From an uncultured Collinsella sp. (GTDB taxonomy: Bacteria; Actinomycetota; Coriobacteriia; Coriobacteriales; Coriobacteriaceae), in the NCBI GenBank assembly GCA_900550965.1, contig URUC01000049.1:1-15310 (forward strand): a stretch of DNA of 15,310 nucleotides. Reading direction: 5' to 3'. The notes beneath the pieces are model-generated. The model was not told where the DNA came from and did no database searches. It worked only from the letters and a program-made list of their open reading frames with translations. Below are positions 1-11,393 of this stretch, one piece after another. Positions within the stretch are counted from its first letter, which is position 1. Each line of letters opens with the position of its first letter. A program made the position numbers and the translations under genes.

Positions 1-61
1 CTTCGCGAAGCCCAGTTTCCGAGAGAAAGTGTCCGGCTGCCGCCCCGGCCGGCCAGGTCAA

Positions 62-3376
<3,315 letters not shown>

Positions 3377-3377
3377 G

Positions 3378-4823
3378 TTAGTTCTCCTCGGTCTCGGTCG
3401 CGTCGGAACCATTGTCAGCGAAATTCCAGCCGGCCAGGCGGTCCTTCGCGGTGTCGATGTCCAGGTAGTTCTCCTCGCCGTCCATGAGTCGCATAAAGGC
3501 GGTAAAGAGATAGTGGGCATCGGTGGGGCCGGGCGAGGCCTCGGGATGATACTGGACCGAGAAGCACGGCGCGTCGAGCAGCTGGATGCCCTCGGCGGTG
3601 CCGTCATTGAGATTCACGTGCGTCAGGCGAATGCGGCCGAAACGCTCGTTCATCACGACCGGCGCGATACCGCGGCGTACCCAGATGCGCAGATCGCCAT
3701 CGGCCGCGTGCTCGGTCTCGCCGCCCGAAAGCTCGGGGACGAGCTTGCCCAAGCTTGGGAACAGCAGTCCGAAGCCGTGGTTTTGCGCGGTAACCTCCAC
3801 GCGGCGGCTGACTAGATTCATAACCGGCTGGTTGCCGCCACGGTGACCGAATTTGAGCTTTTCCATCTGGGCGCCGCACGCCAAGCTGATCATCTGGTGA
3901 CCGAGACAAATACCAAAGACTGGCATCTTGCCGATCAGCTGCTGCACCTGCTCGTAGGTCTCTACCACAGCATCGGGGTCGCCGGGGCCGTTGGACAAAA
4001 AGACGCCATCAGGATTCATGTCGAGCACCTGCTGGGCAGGCGTATCCCACGGCACAACGGTGAGATCGCACCCGGCGCGGACTAGGCCCTCCAGAATGCC
4101 ACGCTTCACGCCGCAGTCGTAGGCAACCACCTTGTGGCGGGCAGGAGCGGCGGCAGTGAGCGCAAAATTATGCTCGACGGGCAGGTCGCTCGCGGCAAAA
4201 GCATGGGGCTCGGGGCAGCTCACAGTCTTGACCAGGTTCTCGCCGACCAGCGTAGGCGCGGCGGACAGGCGCTCGGCAAGCTCGTCGACGTCAAAGATCT
4301 CCGTCGAGATTATGCCCATCTTGGAACCGTTGTCGCGCAGGTGGCGCACGAGAGCGCGGGTGTCGACGCCCTCGATAGCGACGATGCCGTGTGCACGCAG
4401 GTACTTCGGCACGCTGACGGTCGAGCGCCAGTTAGAAGGCGTGGCACACATGTCGTGGACGACCATGCCGCGCATGGCGGGAGCGCTCGCGGGGCGAGCG
4501 GTATCGCCGGGGAAGGCCGACTGGACATCGGTCTCGTCAATGCCGTAGTTGCCGATCTGCGGATAGGTCATGGTTACGATTTGGCCGGCATAGCTCGGGT
4601 CGGTCATGACCTCAAAGTAGCCTTCGAGCGACGTGTTAAAGCAGACCTCGCCGGTTGCGGTACCCTCGGCACCGCATGCACGGCCATAAAAAATGGTCCC
4701 ATCCTCAAGATACAGGATGCAGGGACCGCAGGTGCCCTTGCTGGTTTTAGCCAGCATACGCTGGCACAGCTCGCTGGGCGCGAAGGTGCGGGCGGCAGCG
4801 CCCGCGATATGGTTGTTCGCCAT
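3378..4823 (-). CDS. carA: Carbamoyl-phosphate synthase small (glutaminase) subunit
   Basis: This is a 481-residue class I glutamine amidotransferase that hydrolyses glutamine and channels ammonia to CarB. The N-terminal CPSase small domain runs from about residue 35 (ILYLEDGTIFYGRACG, FNTSLEGYFEVMTDPSY). The glutaminase domain starts near residue 230. The nucleophile Cys306 lies in GICLGHQ, and His426 and Glu428 lie in QYHPEASPGP. The protein is about 100 residues longer than the usual ~380. The extra length is an N-terminal arm of about 33 residues, a C-terminal acidic tail of about 30 residues, and an insertion. Forty-nine residues (352-400) separate QNHGF from THVNLNDGT, where B. subtilis CarA, as I recall it, has about 12. 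The start is the ATG preceded by AAGGAG with a 4-base spacer. A PyrR-loop-like hairpin lies immediately upstream of that Shine-Dalgarno sequence. A single base separates the carA stop from carB, so the two are co-transcribed. Confidence 0.96.
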   Translation of the reverse strand: MANNHIAGAAARTFAPSELCQRMLAKTSKGTCGPCILYLEDGTIFYGRACGAEGTATGEVCFNTSLEGYFEVMTDPSYAGQIVTMTYPQIGNYGIDETDVQSAFPGDTARPASAPAMRGMVVHDMCATPSNWRSTVSVPKYLRAHGIVAIEGVDTRALVRHLRDNGSKMGIISTEIFDVDELAERLSAAPTLVGENLVKTVSCPEPHAFAASDLPVEHNFALTAAAPARHKVVAYDCGVKRGILEGLVRAGCDLTVVPWDTPAQQVLDMNPDGVFLSNGPGDPDAVVETYEQVQQLIGKMPVFGICLGHQMISLACGAQMEKLKFGHRGGNQPVMNLVSRRVEVTAQNHGFGLLFPSLGKLVPELSGGETEHAADGDLRIWVRRGIAPVVMNERFGRIRLTHVNLNDGTAEGIQLLDAPCFSVQYHPEASPGPTDAHYLFTAFMRLMDGEENYLDIDTAKDRLAGWNFADNGSDATETEEN

Positions 4824-4834
4824 AATTCTCCTTC

Positions 4835-4852
4835 CCGGTCTCACAGGACCGG
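4835..4852 (-). promoter_or_regulatory. Candidate PyrR-binding hairpin in the carA leader
   Basis: On the transcript strand this reads CCGGTC-CTGTGA-GACCGG, a perfect 6-bp stem with a 6-base loop. It is followed directly by GAAGGAG, the carA Shine-Dalgarno sequence. The core UCCNGNGAG of the known PyrR-binding consensus (ARUCCNGNGAGGYU in Bacillus pyr leaders) is present exactly as UCCUGUGAG, in the same loop position. No terminator or antiterminator pair is seen between it and carA. By analogy with the translational PyrR control described in mycobacteria, binding would hide the ribosome site when UMP/UTP is high. The match is directly visible. The regulator and mechanism are inferred. Confidence 0.68.
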
Positions 4853-4988
4853 CTTAAAGGTGTGTAGTTAGGCCTCGCGGTATTGTAACCGCAAGCATGC
4901 CTCATGGCGTTAATTTCATCGAAATGTTTACGAAATGATAATTATGACTTTCTATGCATAATGATTTTTTAATCCCCGTCCCAGAAAA
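4853..4988. promoter_or_regulatory. AT-rich carAB promoter region
   Basis: This stretch lies between the terminator of the upstream unit and the carA leader and must contain the carAB promoter. On the minus strand, TACAAT (plus-strand 4882-4887) and CATAAT (plus-strand 4941-4946) are -10-like, but neither has a convincing -35 at 16-18 bases, so I name no exact promoter. The region also holds an inverted repeat ATTATG (4941-4946)/CATAAT (4957-4962), the palindrome TATGCATA (4953-4960), and the direct repeat CGAAATG at 4920 and 4931. The direct repeat has an 11-base period, which places both copies on one face of the helix. Confidence 0.4.
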
Positions 4989-5025
4989 ATCATCCCGCGT
5001 GGGCTTGTGACTCACGCGGGATGAT
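4984..5025 (-). terminator. Intrinsic terminator after the membrane-protein gene
   Basis: A 13-bp perfect stem (4989-5001 with 5013-5025; arm ATCATCCCGCGTG) has an 11-base loop. On the minus strand it is followed by TTTTTC. It begins 6 bases past the stop codon of the membrane-protein gene, so it ends the ABC exporter/membrane protein unit and separates it from carAB. Confidence 0.88.
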
Positions 5026-5031
5026 GGCCTC

Positions 5032-5997
5032 TTACTTTTTCTTGTCCTGTTCCAGCAGATCGGACGGTGAGCGATCGGGCTTGCCGCCGCGGAAAATCTC
5101 GCGGCCATGCAGACGATGCTCCAGGTCACGTTCGGCCTTTTCCTCATCAATCTTGGTCTGGCTCACCACCGGGTCCTCAATCAACGACGACACCGAGTTC
5201 ACCTGCTTCTGAATGCGCTCGGCGATGGTGTCATCCATACTCACGATGCGCATCTTCCAGTCGATACTCGTAGCGTTGGATGAGCTCTTGGTCCACACGA
5301 ACGTCAGGATGGCGCTCTGGTGGCCCTGGGCGGGAAACATGCCAAAGAAGGAATCGTGCTGAATGTTGCTATCCTCGTCGATATAGGCGTGAACGTTATA
5401 CACCACGCGGTCGATCTTATCGTTGAGCAGCGCGTTGGTCGCAAGCGCCGCGGCCTGAATCTGCCCGTTGGACAGCAGTTCGAGCTCGTTGGCAGACGAT
5501 GTGTCCAACACCGTCACCTCGACCGTGCCCGTACGCTCATCGGCTTCATCGACGGTAAAGTCGAGCGGGAACTGCGTAAAGCCATTACCCCATTCGAGTC
5601 CACCCTTGAGCGCCGTCGAAACGGTATCGACCGAAACGCTCTCGGACAGGTTGGCGGTGTTCAGGCGACGCATCACGCCGTAGCCAATCTGCATGCCCAC
5701 GATCAGCACCAAAATACCAATGACCACGGCCATCGCGGTCTTCGTAATGGTATGACTCACCTGCGAACCCGAAGGATCGTCCTCGGACAGCGGGTCGATA
5801 TGTTTTGCCTGGCTCGCGCGGTCCTCACTGCGCAGCTGCGCTAGCGCAGCTTTGTCACCGCGCTTGGCCGCAGCCTCCTTCTCACGCATGCGCTCGGTTC
5901 GCTTTTTGGCAAGCGTGGGATCCAAGACACCGGATGCATCGATTTCGGAGAATAACTCCGTCACTTCTTCCGGAGTCAAAGGGTTCTTGTCAGCCAT
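5032..5997 (-). CDS. Unrecognised single-pass membrane protein
   Basis: This is a 321-residue protein of no family I recognise. Residues 1-80 are charged and probably cytoplasmic. They include a Lys/Arg/Glu-rich stretch (about 31-65) that may be helical or coiled. One strong membrane segment lies at about 88-109 (AMAVVIGILVLIVGMQIGYGV). Residues 112-255 look like a folded extracytoplasmic domain with beta-strand character (TGTVEVTVLDTSS, SAILTFVWTKSSS, SIDWKMRIVSM). The tail from about 256 is hydrophilic and ends in a Lys-rich DKKK. There is no signal peptidase site, so a type II (N-in) anchor is likely. The ATG has AGGAAG 4 bases upstream. The gene starts 19 bases after the ABC exporter stop and is therefore probably co-transcribed with it. 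An accessory role for the exporter is possible, but nothing in the sequence proves it. Confidence 0.85.
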   Translation of the reverse strand: MADKNPLTPEEVTELFSEIDASGVLDPTLAKKRTERMREKEAAAKRGDKAALAQLRSEDRASQAKHIDPLSEDDPSGSQVSHTITKTAMAVVIGILVLIVGMQIGYGVMRRLNTANLSESVSVDTVSTALKGGLEWGNGFTQFPLDFTVDEADERTGTVEVTVLDTSSANELELLSNGQIQAAALATNALLNDKIDRVVYNVHAYIDEDSNIQHDSFFGMFPAQGHQSAILTFVWTKSSSNATSIDWKMRIVSMDDTIAERIQKQVNSVSSLIEDPVVSQTKIDEEKAERDLEHRLHGREIFRGGKPDRSPSDLLEQDKKK

Positions 5998-6016
5998 AAA
6001 CTTCCTGTCATATCAA

Positions 6017-7789
6017 TCAGTCGAGCTCGTGCGCACGCGCACCTTCGAACTGCATTCGATAGTAACGGGCATAGGTGCCGCCACGGGCGAGAAGCTGTTC
6101 ATGCGTGCCACGTTCCACAACGCGACCATGCTCAACGGTCGCAATCTCATCGGCGTGTTTAATGGTCGAGAGACGGTGGGCGATGATGATCGTGGTACGG
6201 CCGCGTGCCAGCTCTTCGAGCGACTCCTGAACCGCTTCCTCGCTTTCGTTATCCAAAGCACTCGTCGCCTCATCCAAAATAAGGATCTTGGGATTCTTGA
6301 GAAACACGCGCGCAATGGCGACGCGCTGCTTTTGACCACCCGAAAGACGGCTGCCGCGCTCGCCCACCACGGTGTCGTAGCCTTGCGGAAGCGACTCGAT
6401 AAAGGTATCGATATTGGCGCGGCGGGCGGCCTCGGCGATCTCTTCTGCCGTGGCGCCCGGCTTGCCGTAGGCGATGTTCTCGCCGATTGTTCCGTCAAAC
6501 AGGTAGACATCCTGCTGCACCAGGCCGATAGCGCGGCGCAGGCTCTGCTGCGTCACATCGCGCACGTCCTGACCGTCGATGCTAATGGACCCAGCGGCAA
6601 CGTCGTAAAAGCGCGGCAGCAGCGAACAGGTCGTGGACTTGCCACCGCCCGAAGGGCCAACCAAAGCGATGGTCTGCCCGGACTTGATGGACAGATCCAT
6701 ATGGTCGATAACGGGACGCTCGTCGGCATCGCCCTCGCCCAGCTCAACATCCTCGTAGTTAAAGCACACGTCGTGATAATCCACGGCGCCGGCGGTCACC
6801 TGCAGATCCATGGCGCCCGGCTTGTCCTGGATATCCGGCGCGGTCGAGAGCACCTCGTCCATGCGCTTAAAGCCGGCGATGGCCTTCTGATACGTTTCGG
6901 CCGAATTGACGAGTGTCTCGAGCGGCGTGCAGAACAGCGAAATATAGAGTGCAAAGGTCGCCATATCGACCGCCTGCAGCTGTCCCTGGGCGACCAGCCA
7001 GCCGCCCAGCAGTACCACGATCACATAGAGCACACCCGAGAGCAGGCCATACGTCGCAGTATAGACGCCCATGGCGTGATACATGTTCTCCTTGGACGAA
7101 AGATAGCGATTGTTGGAGGCGCGGAACTTGAAGCGTTCGGTCTCCTCATTGGCAAAACTCTTGACCACGCGCATGCCCGCCAGCGAATCCTGCAGCTGCG
7201 CATTGATGCCGCTGATCTTTTTGCGGTTGTCGCTAAAGACCTCGCGCATGCGCATGTTCTGCCAAAACATGATGACCGCAAACGCTGCTGTCACCACAGC
7301 CATGGCAAGCGCCAGCACCGGGGCGATGGTAAAGAGGATCACAAACGAGCCGATAATCTCGATGCCGCAGATGATGATCCACTCGGGCACGTGATGCGCC
7401 GCCTCGCAGATATCGAACAGGTCGTTGACCACGCGGCTCATCATGTCGCCCGAGCTGTTACGGTCGAAGTACGCAAAGCTAAAGCGCTCGTACTGGTCAA
7501 ACAGGTCCTCGCGCATCTTGGACTCCATGCGCGCGCCCATCACGTGGCCCCAGTAGCTCACAAAGTAGCGGCAGGCGCAACGGACGGCATACATCAACAC
7601 CAAGCCCACCGCGATCATGCCGAGCGCCTGCATAATGGCAGCCTGACCCTGAGTAAACAGCCCACCGGTCAGATTGCGCAGAATAATAGGAAACGCCAGA
7701 TCGATGGCGGCAAGCACCAGGGCGCAAACCGTATCGGCAATAAAAAGCCCCATCTGGGGCCTGTAATACGACAAAAAACGCTTCAGCAT
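6017..7789 (-). CDS. ABC exporter half-transporter (fused permease and ATPase)
   Basis: This 590-residue type IV (MsbA-like) exporter has an N-terminal membrane domain (about 1-320, about six hydrophobic segments) fused to an ATPase domain. The ATPase shows Walker A GPSGGGKST (378-386), Q-loop near 425, signature LSGGQKQR (482-489), Walker B ILILDE (502-507) with the catalytic Glu, D-loop SALD and H-loop His538 in IIAHRLST. All catalytic residues are present, so it should hydrolyse ATP. Only one half-transporter is encoded here, which points to a homodimer. Substrate cannot be read from the sequence; lipids, drugs or peptides are typical for the family. The ATG has GAGGG about 5 bases upstream. 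It lies downstream of the NUDIX gene, separated by a hairpin, and upstream of the membrane-protein gene by 19 bases. Confidence 0.94.
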   Translation of the reverse strand: MLKRFLSYYRPQMGLFIADTVCALVLAAIDLAFPIILRNLTGGLFTQGQAAIMQALGMIAVGLVLMYAVRCACRYFVSYWGHVMGARMESKMREDLFDQYERFSFAYFDRNSSGDMMSRVVNDLFDICEAAHHVPEWIIICGIEIIGSFVILFTIAPVLALAMAVVTAAFAVIMFWQNMRMREVFSDNRKKISGINAQLQDSLAGMRVVKSFANEETERFKFRASNNRYLSSKENMYHAMGVYTATYGLLSGVLYVIVVLLGGWLVAQGQLQAVDMATFALYISLFCTPLETLVNSAETYQKAIAGFKRMDEVLSTAPDIQDKPGAMDLQVTAGAVDYHDVCFNYEDVELGEGDADERPVIDHMDLSIKSGQTIALVGPSGGGKSTTCSLLPRFYDVAAGSISIDGQDVRDVTQQSLRRAIGLVQQDVYLFDGTIGENIAYGKPGATAEEIAEAARRANIDTFIESLPQGYDTVVGERGSRLSGGQKQRVAIARVFLKNPKILILDEATSALDNESEEAVQESLEELARGRTTIIIAHRLSTIKHADEIATVEHGRVVERGTHEQLLARGGTYARYYRMQFEGARAHELD

Positions 7790-7820
7790 GTGTCCCTCAA
7801 AGAAATATCAGCAACGTAAG

Positions 7821-7859
7821 GCCCTGGGACAAAGTAACCAGTAGTACTTGTCCCAGGGC
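7821..7859 (-). terminator. Strong hairpin between the NUDIX and ABC genes
   Basis: A perfect 12-bp inverted repeat (7821-7832 with 7848-7859; arm GCCCTGGGACAA) has a 15-base loop and sits 12 bases after the NUDIX stop. Its place suggests the 3' end of the purD-NUDIX transcript. However, neither strand has a T-run after it (minus strand continues CTTACGTTGC), so it may end transcription poorly or act as an RNA-stabilising or processing element. A weak promoter for the ABC gene could overlap it (TTGTCC, 17 bases, GATATT on the minus strand). Confidence 0.5.
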
Positions 7860-7871
7860 TATCCCCACTCG

Positions 7872-8567
7872 TTACAGCTCGGCTCCGCCTAGTCTGTGCG
7901 CGATGCTATCGCAGGCCAAGGCGCCCACGACGGTCTTGGCGTCTTCGATCTTGCCGTCGAGCACGGCGTCGATCAGCTCGTGCAGCGGCACCAGGTCCAC
8001 GTTGACAAACTCGTCATCGTCGGGGTTGGGCGCGTCGAACTCGAGCTTGGTGGCCAGGTAGATATGAATGATCTCATCGCAGAAGCCGCAGGACGTGACA
8101 ATCGACGTCAAAAAGCGAATACGACCAGCCCTAAAGCCCGTCTCCTCATGCAGTTCGCGCTTGGCGCAATCGAGCGGGTCCTCGCCTGGATCGAGCTTGC
8201 CGGCGGGAATCTCGACCGTCACGCGGTCGATGGCGGTGCGGTACTGACGCACCAGTACGATCTTGCCACTCTCGGTCAGCGCCACAACGGCCGCCGCACC
8301 CGGATGGCGAACGATATCGCGGGCGCTGCGGCGACCGTTGGGCAGCTCAACCTCAAGACGGTGGACATCGAGGATCTTGCCCTTCCAGGCACACTCCTCC
8401 GAAAGAATCTTCTCGTGCAGCTCGACATCGTGCGGGTCGTCGTCGCCCAACACCAGCGCCGGCTCGTCAGCGACCTCGCCACCAGGCTCGCCCTCGGCGT
8501 GCCCATACATGCGGCTGTCCTCTTCAACGATCTGCGCATCCACGAGCTCTTCGTTCTTCTCGTCCAT
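7872..8567 (-). CDS. NUDIX hydrolase, ADP-ribose pyrophosphatase type
   Basis: This is a 231-residue enzyme expected to cleave a nucleoside diphosphate linked to another moiety, most likely ADP-ribose to AMP and ribose 5-phosphate. The Nudix box is complete at about 123-145 (GKLDPGEDPLDCAK then RELHEETGF, fitting Gx5Ex7REUxEExGU). It is preceded by the family-typical VRQYRTAIDRVTVEIPAG. Residues 1-55 are an acidic extension (EEDSRMYGHAEGEPGGEVADE) outside the usual fold, which begins near the WKGKILDVHRLEVELPNG stretch. I chose the second of two close ATGs: GAGAGGA lies about 9 bases before it but touches the first ATG, so the start could be three codons earlier. The gene begins 21 bases after the purD stop and is probably co-transcribed with it. 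The exact substrate is uncertain. Confidence 0.9.
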   Translation of the reverse strand: MDEKNEELVDAQIVEEDSRMYGHAEGEPGGEVADEPALVLGDDDPHDVELHEKILSEECAWKGKILDVHRLEVELPNGRRSARDIVRHPGAAAVVALTESGKIVLVRQYRTAIDRVTVEIPAGKLDPGEDPLDCAKRELHEETGFRAGRIRFLTSIVTSCGFCDEIIHIYLATKLEFDAPNPDDDEFVNVDLVPLHELIDAVLDGKIEDAKTVVGALACDSIAHRLGGAEL

Positions 8568-8588
8568 CCGTCTCATTCCTCTCGGATT

Positions 8589-9893
8589 TTAGGCATCCCA
8601 GGCGTCGCGGCCGCGCAGCGCGCGCAGGCCGATGTCGTGGCGCAGGGTCTTGCCTTCAAAATCAATCTTCTCGCAGGCCTCGTAGGCAAGGTTGCGAGCG
8701 TTCTCGAACGTGTCACCCAGAGCGGTTACGGCAAGCACGCGGCCGCCGTTGGTCACGAGCTGGCCATCCACCACGGCGGTGCCCGCGTGGTACACGGTCA
8801 CGTTCTCCATGGCCTCGGCATCCTCAATACCAGTGATGACCTTGCCCTTCTCGTAGCTGCCGGGATAGCCCGCGCTCGTCAGGACAACGGCCACGGCCCA
8901 CTCGTCACGCCAGTCGAGCTCAATCTGATCGAGCTCGCAGTTGGCGCAGGCGAGCATGACCTCAACCAGGTCGTTCTTAAGGCGCGGCAGCACGACCTGC
9001 GTCTCGGGGTCGCCAAAGCGGGCATTGAACTCCAGCACCTTGGGGCCGGCAGGCGTGAGCATAAAGCCGCCATACAGGCAGCCGCGGTAGTCGATGCCCT
9101 CGGCAGCAAGCTCGGCAACGGTCTGCTCCATGACCGCCACCATGGTGGCGTGCTCCTCGTCGGTCACGATGGGCACCGGGCTGTAGACGCCCATGCCGCC
9201 GGTGTTGGGGCCCTTGTCGCCCTCGAGGGCGCGCTTGTGGTCCTGCGAGGTGGCCATGGGGCGCACGGTCTTGCCGTCGGTAAAGGCGAGCAGTGAGCAC
9301 TCGGGACCAACGAGCATCTCCTCGATAACCACGGTGTTGCCGGCATCGCCAAAGGTGCCGCCAAAGCACTCGCGCACGGCCTCCTCGGCCTGCTCAAGTT
9401 CGGTCGCCACGATAACGCCCTTGCCCGCGGCAAGGCCGTCGGCCTTCACGACCAGCGGAGCGCCCTGCTCGCGCACGTAGGCGAGAGCCGAAGCCTCGTC
9501 GGTAAACGAACCATAGGCTGCCGTCGGAATGCCCGCACGCTCCATGAGCTGCTTGGAGAACAGCTTGGAGCCCTCCATCTGGGCGCCCTCGGCACCCGGG
9601 CCAAAGCAGGGAATACCCGCCGCGCGCACGGCGTCGGCCACGCCCGCCACGAGCGGAGCCTCGGGGCCAATTACCACGAGTCCGCATCCGTGGCTCTGCG
9701 CAAACGCCGCCACGGCCGCAGGATCGCAGTCGTCGAGAACAACGTTCTCGCCGCAGCTCGCGGTGCCGCCGTTGCCCGGCGCGATGTAGAGCTTGCCGGC
9801 GCGCGGTGATGCTGCGAGCTTAGCTGCCAAAGCATGCTCACGGCCGCCGCTGCCCAACAACAGGATGTCGATGGTTTGAGTGTCCGCCTTCAA
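8589..9893 (-). CDS. purD: Phosphoribosylamine-glycine ligase (GAR synthetase)
   Basis: This 434-residue ATP-grasp enzyme joins glycine to phosphoribosylamine, the second step of de novo purine synthesis. The N-terminal domain starts IDILLLGSGGREHALA with IAPGNGGTAS. The ATP-grasp core has PLVVKADGLAAGKGV (146-160), EEMLVGPECSLLAFTDG, and QDHKRALEGDKGPNTGGMG (217-235). Metal/phosphate residues lie in KVLEFNARFGDPETQ (285-299). The length matches the family (~430). The start is TTG at 9891-9893. There is no ATG near the beginning of homology, and AGGAGG lies 5 bases before this TTG. The open frame continues 56 codons upstream to an ATG, but that stretch crosses the hairpin after purA and shows no homology. 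Confidence 0.95.
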   Translation of the reverse strand: MKADTQTIDILLLGSGGREHALAAKLAASPRAGKLYIAPGNGGTASCGENVVLDDCDPAAVAAFAQSHGCGLVVIGPEAPLVAGVADAVRAAGIPCFGPGAEGAQMEGSKLFSKQLMERAGIPTAAYGSFTDEASALAYVREQGAPLVVKADGLAAGKGVIVATELEQAEEAVRECFGGTFGDAGNTVVIEEMLVGPECSLLAFTDGKTVRPMATSQDHKRALEGDKGPNTGGMGVYSPVPIVTDEEHATMVAVMEQTVAELAAEGIDYRGCLYGGFMLTPAGPKVLEFNARFGDPETQVVLPRLKNDLVEVMLACANCELDQIELDWRDEWAVAVVLTSAGYPGSYEKGKVITGIEDAEAMENVTVYHAGTAVVDGQLVTNGGRVLAVTALGDTFENARNLAYEACEKIDFEGKTLRHDIGLRALRGRDAWDA

Positions 9894-9898
9894 GGGTG

Positions 9899-9904
9899 CC
9901 TCCT
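9899..9904 (-). promoter_or_regulatory. Ribosome binding site fixing the purD TTG start
   Basis: AGGAGG on the minus strand stands 5 bases before the TTG at 9893-9891. It decides the rare start codon. The next in-frame ATG upstream is far away and has no comparable site. Confidence 0.8.
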
Positions 9905-9947
9905 CTATGGATGAATGGCCCGCTCCGCGCGAGCCCTTTGCAAGCAA

Positions 9948-9989
9948 ATATACCCCTCGGCCGCCCGTCCGGGCTGCAAAGGGGTATAT
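9948..9989 (-). terminator. Compound hairpin after purA
   Basis: A 10-bp perfect outer stem (9948-9957 with 9980-9989; arm ATATACCCCT) encloses a small GC stem (GCCC 9963-9966 with GGGC 9971-9974). It begins 22 bases after the purA stop and is followed on the minus strand by TTGCTTG, a weak U-tract. It is probably the purA terminator. The stem also contains a TATATT on the minus strand that could serve as a -10 for purD, but no matching -35 is visible. Confidence 0.6.
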
Positions 9990-10011
9990 CGCAATAACCA
10001 AATAGTCCCGA

Positions 10012-11298
<1,287 letters not shown>

Positions 11299-11364
11299 GT
11301 TTACTCCTTACATTCATGGACTGTCTACGCGCCACGCCGGCACGCAGAAGCACAAAACATTCCC

Positions 11365-11393
11365 AGTATACCCGTGCAACGGGCGCCTGTCCT
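11365..11393 (-). promoter_or_regulatory. Candidate purA promoter
   Basis: On the minus strand, -35 AGGACA (plus 11388-11393, 4 of 6 to TTGACA) and -10 TATACT (plus 11365-11370, 5 of 6 to TATAAT) are separated by exactly 17 bases. The -35 overlaps the dnaB stop codon. Transcription would begin near 11358 and give a leader of about 60 bases. I see no purine riboswitch in it. Confidence 0.5.

Noticed and set aside
1..61. A further gene after carB
   Set aside because: The 61 bases hold no start codon with a ribosome site on the minus strand, only GC-rich sequence and a TTCGCGAA palindrome at the edge.
5852..7819. Plus-strand open frame of 655 codons opposite the ABC exporter
   Set aside because: Antisense shadow of the exporter with no recognisable product. 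The same holds for the long plus-strand frames opposite NUDIX/purD (7896-9296) and purA (10078-11292).
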